A DNA stretch of 58,519 nucleotides from Gammaproteobacteria bacterium (GTDB lineage: Bacteria; Pseudomonadota; Gammaproteobacteria; GRL18). Shown here piece after piece: positions 18,052-26,701 of the stretch; the first letter of the stretch is position 1; each line of letters begins with the position of its first letter. The stretch covers positions 1 through 58,519 of the forward strand of contig JAPHSW010000166.1 in NCBI GenBank assembly GCA_026196615.1, read 5' to 3'. A program made the position numbers and the translations under genes. Below the pieces are notes generated by a model. It was not told where the DNA came from. It did not search any database and saw only the letters and a program-made list of their open reading frames with translations.

Positions 18052-18153
18052 GAGGTGTGATTGGCCTCGCGGGGGACGCTTTGCCTCGTGGTACCTACTT
18101 TTGGCAAGCACGTCCATGTGCTCGAGCGTCCCCCTGCCCATAACTACACACTC
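18052..18153. repeat. Palindromic intergenic repeat with nested hairpin (copy 2)
   Basis: Inner arms GGGGGACGCT and AGCGTCCCCC flank a core AGCACGTCCATGTGCT. Outer arms starting GAGGTGTGATTGGC pair loosely with the segment ending at 18153. Its arm order and key words (GTGTG-TTGGC, GGACGC, CATG core, GCGTCC) match the copy at 10313-10433. It lies between convergent genes, is GC-richer than its surroundings and is followed by a T-run, so it could also terminate transcription. Confidence 0.6.
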
Positions 18154-18192
18154 AATGCGTTTTTTTATTCACACCATCCCCGAATGACCACC

Positions 18193-19701
18193 TTAATCTG
18201 TAATCTCATCCCCATGAAATATACTTTCAAAATGCATATTCTGACTTTTTATCCCATGTGAAATTAACAAAGGTTTCAATAAATGATTTAAATGCCCCGG
18301 AGCAGCAATATATAAATCAAAATTCAATAAGTGACTATGTTCTTCATGAAGATGGCTCATTAATGATTCTGCAACGACACCTGTATTGGCTTCACACATG
18401 ATGCGAGTATAAGTGAAATTATCCAGTGCATCATTCCAGGAACGACATAAATTATCGAGATAGTGGTTTTCCACCTTTGTTGTCATCCAATAAAGATGGA
18501 TTGTCTCAGCTTGTTCAAGTGACATTGCATGTTCCATCAGACTTTTTATTGGAGCAAAACCTGTATCCCAGGCAACAAAAATGAGTGAGTTGGGTGAATC
18601 TTCATTCAATACAAAACTTCCATGTGGTCCTTTGAGTTTAATATTACTATTTAGATTATTTTGAATCGCATTAGCAAAAGGTTCATTTGCTCTAGTGGGG
18701 ATATGAAATTCTAAATTAGCAGGCTCACAAGGACAACTGGCAATGGAATATTCAGCAATAATTGCTTGTTCCTCTTCATTATCAGGCTTAAGGGAAAGTT
18801 CAATATGCTGGCCAGCAAGAAAACGAAGTCGTTGGCTACGAGGTGTTTTTAAAGTTAAGATCATAACATCATCATTGACTTGATGTGTTTTTTTGATTTT
18901 GGCATTAATGGTTTGCAATGGAATGTCATCAGAACTGACTGCTTCTTCTGTTTCTAATGTAATATCAGTGACTGCTGTATTTGAACAGGTCAGGATGTAA
19001 CCCTGACTTTTTTCACTTTCTGAAAACACATAATCCTGATGGACTGTTTTTTCAACTTTTCCAGAGAGTAGCTTCGCTTTACATTTTCCACACTTGCCAT
19101 TATTGCAGCCATAATCGACGGCCAGCCCAGAACGAAGAGCTGATTCTAATAAGGTTTCAGATTTATCTGAAATATAATCATGGCGACTGGGTAATAAGCG
19201 AACATGAGGCAACATAAATTGTTTGATTTGGTTTTCAAGACTTTGAACTGGTGTTGTGAGTTTTTCTTCACCTAATGCTTGAAGAGCTGTATTAAACCAT
19301 GATTTGATTTCATTGAAACTATTTTCCTGTATCGGGTTAGTTTTCAACTCCATGAATTTTTGTTTCATACCATCAATGAGTTCTTCCATTTGATTGGCAC
19401 GAGCTTTTTCATCTGTGAGTTCTTTATTGAGTTTGACCAGTCGACGACTCAAACCATCAACTTGTGCACCTTCACGTTCACTTTGGGCCATTTTATGCAC
19501 AGCATCTTGCATAAACTTTTCCATTTTTTCCACCATAGTATTATCTTCATAGGTGGCATCAGGAAAAGCTTTTTTTAAATCAGAAAGAACAACGGTTCCT
19601 TCCATGACAGCGAGTTTATTTTCCTGTATTTTTTTTTGTATATCTGTTCGTTTGACGCCAATAAGTCGTGCGGCTTGAGAAAGAGATAAATGACGATCCA
19701 T
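18193..19701 (-). CDS. Fusion protein: helix-turn-helix, coiled coil, [2Fe-2S] ferredoxin and FNR-like flavoprotein domain
   Basis: This 502-residue protein starts at an ATG with AAAGGAG upstream. Residues 4-45 look like an excisionase/MerR-type helix-turn-helix (LSLSQAARLIGVKRTDIQ). Residues about 53-165 are a charged coiled coil. A plant-type ferredoxin follows with C199, C204, C207 and C239 (C-x4-C-x2-C-x31-C). Then comes an FAD/NAD-type reductase domain (FLAGQHIELSL, EYSIASCPC, LKGPHGSF, FVAWDTGFAPIKSL). Two usual cofactor motifs are altered: the FAD motif R-x-Y-S reads A-E-Y-S, and the nucleotide motif GGTGFAP reads WDTGFAP. It may be a redox sensor instead of, or as well as, an enzyme. 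It is the last gene of a minus-strand run behind the CHASE4-GGDEF-EAL gene. Confidence 0.8.
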   Translation of the reverse strand: MDRHLSLSQAARLIGVKRTDIQKKIQENKLAVMEGTVVLSDLKKAFPDATYEDNTMVEKMEKFMQDAVHKMAQSEREGAQVDGLSRRLVKLNKELTDEKARANQMEELIDGMKQKFMELKTNPIQENSFNEIKSWFNTALQALGEEKLTTPVQSLENQIKQFMLPHVRLLPSRHDYISDKSETLLESALRSGLAVDYGCNNGKCGKCKAKLLSGKVEKTVHQDYVFSESEKSQGYILTCSNTAVTDITLETEEAVSSDDIPLQTINAKIKKTHQVNDDVMILTLKTPRSQRLRFLAGQHIELSLKPDNEEEQAIIAEYSIASCPCEPANLEFHIPTRANEPFANAIQNNLNSNIKLKGPHGSFVLNEDSPNSLIFVAWDTGFAPIKSLMEHAMSLEQAETIHLYWMTTKVENHYLDNLCRSWNDALDNFTYTRIMCEANTGVVAESLMSHLHEEHSHLLNFDLYIAAPGHLNHLLKPLLISHGIKSQNMHFESIFHGDEITD

Positions 19702-19750
19702 TGTTAACTCCTTTGAGTCATAATAATGATTAATACTCAATATATTGGTA

Positions 19751-21967
19751 TTAATATTTTATTGTAGGTGAGGGTTTACCGTATAAATAACCCTGAGCAT
19801 AATTAAAGCCAAGTTGTTTTATTTTTTCTTTAAGTTCTTCCGTTTCAATACCCTCTGCAACAAGCAGATGACCTGTTTCGCCAATCATTTTTGCTAGATG
19901 ACTGATAATACTGAATTGTTTATCATCTTCAAGTTGTCTTATTAAAGTAATATCAAATTTAACAATATCAACGGGCATAGATGAAAGATAACTTATGGAT
20001 GAGTAGCCGCTTCCAAAATCATCTAGAGCAATGAGAAATCCTAATTTTTTTAGTTGACTAATGTTATCAGATGCGTGATTGATATTGGTAATTAAAGAGG
20101 TTTCAGTGATTTCCAGTACAATCTTATAGTGTGATAAATATGGAACAAAAGTTAATAATTGTTCAACTATGTTTTCACTAATGATTGATGGACCTGAAAC
20201 ATTAACGGAGATCCCTGTTTTGGGTGGAATGAGACCACTTTTAAGATCGCTGGAGATTTGTCTGAAAATAGCAGTATCCAGTTCATAATCCAGTTTCTTT
20301 GCTTCGATTAGTTGAAATATTTTATTGGGAGGAATAATTTCATTGTTCGCTTTTATTCTAAGTAGCGCTTCATAATACTCTACTCTATTTTCATCCAGAT
20401 TGATGATGGGTTGATAAAACATTTTAATGTCATCGCCTGTTTCAATAGCATTGAAGACGATGTTATTGATCTTACTAGATAGGATTGTTGTTGAAATATC
20501 CTTAATTTTATCTGAATAAGTCACAACATGAGAGTGTCCCGGCTTTTTTGCTGTGTAAACTGCAATATCAGCTTGCCAAAGTAACTCAGATATACTTGCA
20601 GGATTGTTGATGTCATTGTGAGCAACACCAATACTGGCCCTGACAGGTTCTTTTATACCTTGCTCTGTAAAAGAAAGACTACTGATTGCCATTTGACATC
20701 GGTTCGCAATGAGAATTGCATCTTCTGGCTTGCAATTATGTAATATAGCAGCAAACTCGTCGCCACCAATGCGATAGGTTTTTTCTCCCTTACGTAGTAC
20801 TTTTTGTATGGCATAGGCAATTTTCTTTAGGACTTCATCTCCAATTGGATGACCATAGCTATCATTGATGCTTTTGAATAAATTAATATCAAATAATATT
20901 AAAGACACATGGCATCGGCTCTTTGAAAAAAGATCAGCAATATTTGCCCAGTGTTCCTCAAAGGCTCTGCGATTTAAGGCACCTGTAAGAGCGTCATGAT
21001 GTGCCATTTCCCATAGTTCGTGATTTTTTTCATCAAGATTTGTATAAACTAATTGTAGTTTTTTTTGGTATAAACTTAGTGAATGTTTGACGTTTTCTAA
21101 CTCATAAATATGAAAGTTGATATCTAATTTTTGATGCAGTTGTAGTTCAGGCTGGCTGTTTAATGCATCAATATATGATGAAATTTGACGTAAAGGGCGA
21201 GATAAAAAATAACTGATTAAAAAATAAAAAATTAAAGCAAAAACAATTAAAATAGAGGTGTTTTTTAATAAAATTTGTTCTATCTGACGAGAAATAAGAA
21301 GTGTTTCAGAACTTTCTTTAATCTCAAATTGGAAGTAGTTAATGAACTCATTGACTTCTATATGGTCTTTTTCCTGGAATTGTAGTTTGACTGAATCTAC
21401 CTGGATATAATCATACTGTTTAATTTTAAGTAACTGCTCTAATATTTTACTTTTTGTGGCAATATAGCCTATTGTTTTATTAGAATTTTCTTTGCTCTCA
21501 TCAATAACAGGGCACATAACTGTTAGTAGTCCAGTATTGTCTTCAATGCTAAAAAAACTTTTGATGCCGGTTAAATTCACTTGATCGGGTAAGGTTAATG
21601 TACTGGCTGTATCTAATGTCTTTCCTTGATTATCATAAATGGATGCTTCAATAAAATTATCAGGTAATATGCCTGCGTTTAAAAGTCGATGTGTTTGCCA
21701 ATAAGAATAGTGTTCTGAATTATCAATTTGTTGACGTACTTCGTCCCAATTTGAAAATTTAATGCTAGCTTCTATATTTTTACTGACCAGTGTAACGATT
21801 GCTTCAATAAGCTCTGTTTTACCTGAGTTTAGGTTTGCCTGACTGATATCATCGTTAAGTTTTTGAATGTCGAGATAGGCAATAGTACTACTTAAGAAAA
21901 AGATCAGGATATAAAGCAAAATAAAGCTGAGAGCATAGCGTTTGATAGACATTTTTTTTATATGCAT
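19751..21967 (-). CDS. Membrane c-di-GMP enzyme with CHASE4-like sensor, GGDEF and EAL domains
   Basis: This is a 738-residue protein. A membrane segment near the N-terminus and another around residue 240 enclose a periplasmic CHASE4-like sensor (FSNWDEVRQQIDNS). A short linker precedes GGDEF, with intact RIGGDEFAAIL. The EAL domain is also intact, with YEALLRIKA, NVSGPS and LDDFGSGYSSISYLSSMP. Both cyclase and phosphodiesterase activities are possible and would be set by the sensor. It starts 3 bases after the alpha/beta hydrolase stop and ends 50 bases before the HTH-ferredoxin-reductase fusion, so a three-gene transcript is likely. A second Met at codon 6 is an alternative start. Confidence 0.88.
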   Translation of the reverse strand: MHIKKMSIKRYALSFILLYILIFFLSSTIAYLDIQKLNDDISQANLNSGKTELIEAIVTLVSKNIEASIKFSNWDEVRQQIDNSEHYSYWQTHRLLNAGILPDNFIEASIYDNQGKTLDTASTLTLPDQVNLTGIKSFFSIEDNTGLLTVMCPVIDESKENSNKTIGYIATKSKILEQLLKIKQYDYIQVDSVKLQFQEKDHIEVNEFINYFQFEIKESSETLLISRQIEQILLKNTSILIVFALIFYFLISYFLSRPLRQISSYIDALNSQPELQLHQKLDINFHIYELENVKHSLSLYQKKLQLVYTNLDEKNHELWEMAHHDALTGALNRRAFEEHWANIADLFSKSRCHVSLILFDINLFKSINDSYGHPIGDEVLKKIAYAIQKVLRKGEKTYRIGGDEFAAILHNCKPEDAILIANRCQMAISSLSFTEQGIKEPVRASIGVAHNDINNPASISELLWQADIAVYTAKKPGHSHVVTYSDKIKDISTTILSSKINNIVFNAIETGDDIKMFYQPIINLDENRVEYYEALLRIKANNEIIPPNKIFQLIEAKKLDYELDTAIFRQISSDLKSGLIPPKTGISVNVSGPSIISENIVEQLLTFVPYLSHYKIVLEITETSLITNINHASDNISQLKKLGFLIALDDFGSGYSSISYLSSMPVDIVKFDITLIRQLEDDKQFSIISHLAKMIGETGHLLVAEGIETEELKEKIKQLGFNYAQGYLYGKPSPTIKY

Positions 21968-21969
21968 TG

Positions 21970-22848
21970 TTAACTATTTTTTACTGTCGCTTTATTATTA
22001 ATAATTAGACTTTCAATAATATCTAACAAATCAAATTCATATTCATCATTAAAAAAATGATTTGCACCATCAATTTTAATAACGTCTATGCCATGTTGGG
22101 TAAGCATCTGACTCCATTCTTGGTCAACTCTTTTATCTTTAGAGCCCACAATTAATATTTTTGGAATTGTTATTTTATCGAGATAAGTCATGATGTTTTC
22201 TTTAGATAATTGAAGATAAGAAAGAAAATTTTCAGCAGATGTAGGATATTTTTCACAATAAGCTAATTTGAAATCATGTAGTGAGTTATTCTTATTTAAA
22301 ACCAACTCTTCAGCTTTTATTTTTAACTGATTAATTTGGTCGGCATGAGATTCAATATTGAAATTGGGTATGGCAATAAAAATTATTTGTTTAATTTTAT
22401 TTGATGGGTGTTTGCTTAAATAATTGGCAAGATGAATTGAACCGGCACTATGACCAATGAGAATAATGGGTTGATTGGATTGTTTTTCTAGCCATGTAAT
22501 CCATTTTTCTAGCTCATAAACATCTTTTTCTAAAGAATGAGTATGGATTGCCTCACAAGCCAGGCTCTTTTTTCGATGGCTAATCCCTAAGCTCAGGCTA
22601 GGGGTTAAAACATTATAATCACTTTCATTTAAAGATTCAGCCAGACGTTTAACGGTTGGGAAACTATGGGTTTGCATAAAGCCATGCAGTATAAAAATAT
22701 AGGGTTTATTTGTTTCTCCGGGATAATATTCAGCATTTGCAGTAATTTTATCTGAAATTTTAAGTTGAATTATTTCTCCAAAGGCTGGATTGGCAATTAT
22801 TACGGAGATAAAAATAACTAAGATATTCTTTATTATTGTATGGCACAT
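21970..22848 (-). CDS. Exported alpha/beta hydrolase
   Basis: This 292-residue protein has a signal peptide (NILVIFISVIIANPAFG). The hydrolase fold shows the oxyanion segment FILHGFMQT, nucleophile elbow ILIGHSAGS, acid in VGSKDKRVD and His in GANHFFND. It is a periplasmic serine esterase, peptidase or lipase of unknown substrate. GAGGTATAACA precedes the ATG. Its stop is 3 bases from the start of the CHASE4-GGDEF-EAL gene, so translation is coupled; its product might relate to the ligand sensed there. Confidence 0.82.
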   Translation of the reverse strand: MCHTIIKNILVIFISVIIANPAFGEIIQLKISDKITANAEYYPGETNKPYIFILHGFMQTHSFPTVKRLAESLNESDYNVLTPSLSLGISHRKKSLACEAIHTHSLEKDVYELEKWITWLEKQSNQPIILIGHSAGSIHLANYLSKHPSNKIKQIIFIAIPNFNIESHADQINQLKIKAEELVLNKNNSLHDFKLAYCEKYPTSAENFLSYLQLSKENIMTYLDKITIPKILIVGSKDKRVDQEWSQMLTQHGIDVIKIDGANHFFNDEYEFDLLDIIESLIINNKATVKNS

Positions 22849-22953
22849 TGTTATACCTCGAAAAATCGAGTTTCATGTCTAAAGGTTTATTTCTAAATGT
22901 AGACTATAAACTAGAGTTTGTCTGTGATTAGAAAAATAAAACTTTAAGCGATG

Positions 22954-24150
22954 CTAAACCATGTCAAGGTATTTTTGTGGGTCAATATTCCATTTTTGAT
23001 CGGATTCAGAACTGATGACTTTAAGTTTATCTTGCTTAGAAAGATCCACTACTTTTGGTTCAATGGTTTCATTGGTTTTAGTGTTAAGCACAGCAATAAC
23101 TCTGGGGAGTAATAAATTACTGTTATTTTCTATAACCACAGCAAGATAATGGTTACTTAACATGACAAGTGTAGCGGGAGGGTAGATGCCAACACATTGA
23201 ATGAATTCATGCATAAGTTGAGGGTTAAAATGAGCACCTGTCCAGGAGAGCATTCGTTTTAAAACGACAGAGGGATCTTGCCCTTTGTGATAACAGCGAT
23301 CTGCTGTGAGAGCATCATAAACATCAACAATTGCTGACATTTGCCCAACAATGCTGATTTCATCGCCCTTTTTTCCATCAGGATATCCAGAGCCATCATA
23401 TTTTTCATGATGTAGAGCTGCAACATCCAGAGCATTTTGACTGATTCCAGGTGTGTTTAACAGGATGAGACGACTGTCAACCACATGATTCTTCATAATC
23501 ACGAACTCTTCGTCGGTTAATTTTCCGGCTTTATTCAGGATTTCTGTAGGTGTGAGGGCTTTACCGATATCATGTAATAAGCCACCAATTCCGACTTCCT
23601 GAATGATTTCTTTTGGCATTCCACGGCTTTTGGTAAAAGACATCATTAACACCCCTATATTAACTGAGTGTTCAAAAGTATAAGTGTCCATGCTGCGGAT
23701 GCGAGATAAGCCCAGTAACGCATTATGATTATTCAATACAGATTCAGCCATTTTATCAACAACGGGAGTAACTTGCTCCATTTCAACCTGTTGGCCTAAT
23801 TTTACATCAGCCATAATATTTGAAATGGCTTGTTCTGCATGATTTTTTATTTGTTTGGCATCTTTTCTTGTTTTTGTAAGGTTATTAGAAGGTGTTGATG
23901 TTATTTTGCTTTCTGGAGTAGATGGGATATCAGTATGAGGTGTTTTTTTCTCAATATCAGTTTCTAAATCAAGGCCTTTATCTGTGTCGATTTTAAGTGA
24001 CTTAATACCAACACTGTGTATTTTTTTTATATCATTGATGTCTGTAATTTTAAATTGATTACGTGCAAAAGGGTGTTTCATCCAGGAACAATCTAATTCA
24101 TGTATATACATGCCTTTTTTTAATTGCCTGGAAGAAATTGTTTTTATCAT
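22954..24150 (-). CDS. HD-GYP domain c-di-GMP phosphodiesterase with N-terminal DUF3391
   Basis: This is a 398-residue protein. Residues 1-60 (ISSRQLKKGMYIHELDCSWMKHPF) match the DUF3391 domain often found before HD-GYP. A low-complexity Thr/Ser/Pro linker follows. The HD-GYP domain is intact: GGLLHDIGKALTP, KNHVVDSRLIL, LHHEKYDGSGYPDG with the GYP triad, and VDVYDALTADRCYH. It should cleave c-di-GMP to pGpG or GMP with a di-metal centre. It is upstream of the hydrolase gene in the same direction, about 105 bases away. Confidence 0.92.
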   Translation of the reverse strand: MIKTISSRQLKKGMYIHELDCSWMKHPFARNQFKITDINDIKKIHSVGIKSLKIDTDKGLDLETDIEKKTPHTDIPSTPESKITSTPSNNLTKTRKDAKQIKNHAEQAISNIMADVKLGQQVEMEQVTPVVDKMAESVLNNHNALLGLSRIRSMDTYTFEHSVNIGVLMMSFTKSRGMPKEIIQEVGIGGLLHDIGKALTPTEILNKAGKLTDEEFVIMKNHVVDSRLILLNTPGISQNALDVAALHHEKYDGSGYPDGKKGDEISIVGQMSAIVDVYDALTADRCYHKGQDPSVVLKRMLSWTGAHFNPQLMHEFIQCVGIYPPATLVMLSNHYLAVVIENNSNLLLPRVIAVLNTKTNETIEPKVVDLSKQDKLKVISSESDQKWNIDPQKYLDMV

Positions 24151-24344
24151 AGTTAAAGCCTGGTGCGGTATATTTTAGTAATATAGATATCTATGAGTAT
24201 AGGATCGAATTATTAAAAAAAAAGGGTAAGTTTATTATTTTTTAAAAGGTAATATTACAGTTAGTCATGGATTAACTATGATTTATAATGAGAGATAATT
24301 AAGAATAGATCTACAAAGAAATATATAATCGGAATAAAGAAAAG

Positions 24345-24420
24345 TGGCGTCCCCTAGGGGGTTCGAACCCCTGTTACCGCCGTGAAAGGGCGGTGTCCTA
24401 GGCCACTAGACGAAGGGGAC
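24345..24420 (-). tRNA. tRNA-Glu (anticodon UUC), copy 1
   Basis: The complement folds as a full cloverleaf. The 7-bp acceptor is GTCCCCT/AGGGGAC, the anticodon loop CTTTCAC carries TTC, and the T arm is GGGGTTCGAACCCC. Discriminator G and an encoded CCA end the gene. It is identical over 76 bases to the copy at 30829-30904. Confidence 0.97.
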
Positions 24421-24728
24421 AACATTTCAGACTGTCTAACTACTTTTTCTCGTGTGAGATTAAGTTAAAGACATATTTTGAAGCAGTCCTTCGTAGCAAT
24501 TAGCTAGAAAGTGGGCATATTATATTGTCGAGATTTTAATTAGTCAAACATTAATTAAAATATTTTTTTTCTTTTTAAAAAAATAAATATAATTGTTAAA
24601 TTATCAATTACTTATGGATAATATAAGAGTCTTTTTATATTATATAAGATAAAGCTGTTTGCAAAAGTATAGCGAATTGACTTTTAAGACGCCTATTATA
24701 TGGATTATTTTCAGGATCTCAGACTATT
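24421..24728. other. Intergenic region between tRNA-Glu and pgi
   Basis: This divergent, AT-rich region contains the strong leftward promoter at 24519-24547 for tRNA-Glu. Toward pgi I see TTGACT near 24678, but no -10 at proper spacing. No small gene is apparent. Confidence 0.5.
24519..24547 (-). promoter_or_regulatory. Sigma-70 promoter of tRNA-Glu copy 1
   Basis: On the minus strand TTGACT and a perfect TATAAT are 17 bases apart. A GC-rich discriminator (GCCC) follows, typical of stringently controlled stable RNA promoters. The predicted leader is about 90 bases before the tRNA. Confidence 0.7.
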
Positions 24729-26399
24729 ATGAAAGATTTAATCGAATCACCCGCCTGGTTAGAACTTAAAGCACATTATGAAGAAGTCAAAGAGCTTCAT
24801 ATGAGGGATATGTTTAATGAAGATCCAAATCGCTTTGAACAATTTTCAGCCAGCTTAAATGATATCTTATTGGACTATTCAAAAAACCGGGTGACTGCTA
24901 AGACGATGGACTTATTATTCGGTTTAGCTCGTCAGGCCAATGTTGAAGAATGGCGAGATCATATGTTTTCCGGTGAAGAAATAAACTTGACGGAAAGTCG
25001 TTCAGTTTTACACACCGCTTTGAGAAATCGTTCCAATAAACCAGTACGAGTGAATGGTCGAAATGTGATGCCGAAGGTTAAAGCTGTTTTGGCTCATATG
25101 CGAGATTTTTCTGAACAGGTTCGTTCGGGAGAATGGCGAGGCTATAATGGTGAAAGAATTAAAAGCATTATTAATATTGGTATTGGTGGTTCCGATTTAG
25201 GGCCTCATGTTATTTGTGAATCGATGCAGCCTTATGCACAAAGAGGTTTAAAGGCTTATTTTGTGTCAAATGCTGATGCGACTCACTTAGTTGAAACTTT
25301 AAAGCAAGTTGAACCTGAATCCACTTTATTTGTTATTGCATCAAAAACCTTTACGACTCAAGAAACCATGCTGAATGCCTTCAGTGCTAGAAAATGGTTT
25401 CTGGACTTGGTGGGCAATGAAAAAGCTATCGAAAAACATTTTGTTGCAGTAACAACAAATATTGAACTTGCAACCGATTTTGGTATTAATGAAAATAATA
25501 CGTTTGCTTTTTGGGATTGGGTAGGCGGACGATATTCGCTGTGGTCATCGATTGGTTTGACTATTGCACTTTATTTGGGAATGGATCACTTTGAAGCTCT
25601 TTTAGAGGGTGCTTATGATATGGATCAGCATTTTCAAAAAGCGCCTTTAGAAGAAAATATTCCTGTTATTATGGCACTGTTGGGTATTTGGTATAATAAC
25701 TTCTTTGATGCACAAAGCCATGCCATCATGCCTTATAGTCAATATTTAGAACGCTTACCTGCTTATTTGCAGCAGTTGGATATGGAAAGTAATGGTAAAA
25801 CCATTGATAAGAACGGTCATAGGGTAAACTATTTGACAGGACCTATTATCTGGGGCCAATCAGGTACAAATGGTCAACATGCTTTTTTCCAATTGTTACA
25901 TCAAGGGACTAAACCCGTACCAGCAGATTTTCTTATTCCTTCTCTTAGCCAAAACCCTTTAGGCCTACATCATCGAGTGTTGTTTTCAAATTGTCTTGCT
26001 CAGACTAAAGCCTTAATGTTAGGAAAAAAGTATGTAGAAGCGGTTGAAGAAATGAAACATCAGGGCTTTGATGATGATGCTATTGATGATGTGATTCAGC
26101 ATAAAGTCTTTGATGGTAATAAGCCGACCAACACTATTATCTTTGAACGTTTGTCTCCAAAAACTTTAGGGTCTATTCTTGCTATGTATGAGCATAAAGT
26201 TTTTGTTCAGGGCATTGTTTGGAATATTAACTCTTTTGATCAATGGGGAGTGGAATACGGTAAGGTTTTGGCTGGTCAAATCCAGTCTGATTTATCCACT
26301 CCAGGTGATGTTGAAAATCATGATTCATCAACTAATGGTTTAATTAACTATCGTAAGCGAGTTTATTTTGATGAAATTGAAAAAAATAAAGCGGATTAA
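24729..26399 (+). CDS. pgi: Glucose-6-phosphate isomerase
   Basis: This 556-residue protein is the full length of bacterial Pgi and interconverts glucose-6-phosphate and fructose-6-phosphate. Family signatures are present: NIGIGGSDLGPH, VGGRYSLWSSIGLT, the catalytic Glu region QQLDMESNGK, GQSGTNGQHAFFQLLHQG, and a C-terminal NSFDQWGVEYGKVLA. It stands alone, followed by a probable terminator. It serves glycolysis and gluconeogenesis and supplies sugar precursors for the envelope. Confidence 0.97.
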   Translation: MKDLIESPAWLELKAHYEEVKELHMRDMFNEDPNRFEQFSASLNDILLDYSKNRVTAKTMDLLFGLARQANVEEWRDHMFSGEEINLTESRSVLHTALRNRSNKPVRVNGRNVMPKVKAVLAHMRDFSEQVRSGEWRGYNGERIKSIINIGIGGSDLGPHVICESMQPYAQRGLKAYFVSNADATHLVETLKQVEPESTLFVIASKTFTTQETMLNAFSARKWFLDLVGNEKAIEKHFVAVTTNIELATDFGINENNTFAFWDWVGGRYSLWSSIGLTIALYLGMDHFEALLEGAYDMDQHFQKAPLEENIPVIMALLGIWYNNFFDAQSHAIMPYSQYLERLPAYLQQLDMESNGKTIDKNGHRVNYLTGPIIWGQSGTNGQHAFFQLLHQGTKPVPADFLIPSLSQNPLGLHHRVLFSNCLAQTKALMLGKKYVEAVEEMKHQGFDDDAIDDVIQHKVFDGNKPTNTIIFERLSPKTLGSILAMYEHKVFVQGIVWNINSFDQWGVEYGKVLAGQIQSDLSTPGDVENHDSSTNGLINYRKRVYFDEIEKNKAD

Positions 26400-26701
26400 A
26401 TCATAGCAATACATAATCAATTTTTTTTCTTGCCCGAAAATCATAGCATCATTTATGATAACAATTAAATCGTTAGATATTTTGTGATTATCTGAATATG
26501 GGCAAGGAGTTTTTTTATTCTTTCTGCTTCCTCTGTATGACGTTATATTTCACTTAGTTGAATATACGTTACGTTTCTTCTTTAAAGTTGTTATCTTTTT
26601 TATATCTTATCTAAACCCAAACGCCCATATTTTGCTTAATTAATTTCAGTTACATTGTTGTACATCAATGCATCATTTGTCAGAGATAATATAATTATTG
26701 T
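26400..26701 (+). other. Intergenic region with probable pgi terminator
   Basis: CTTGCCC at 26429-26435 pairs with GGGCAAG at 26500-26506, followed by gagttttttta, which would stop transcription from pgi. The loop is long (about 64 bases), which weakens the call. Further right, TATAAT at 26690-26695 sits exactly where it would start a transcript at the ATG of the next gene. Confidence 0.4.
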
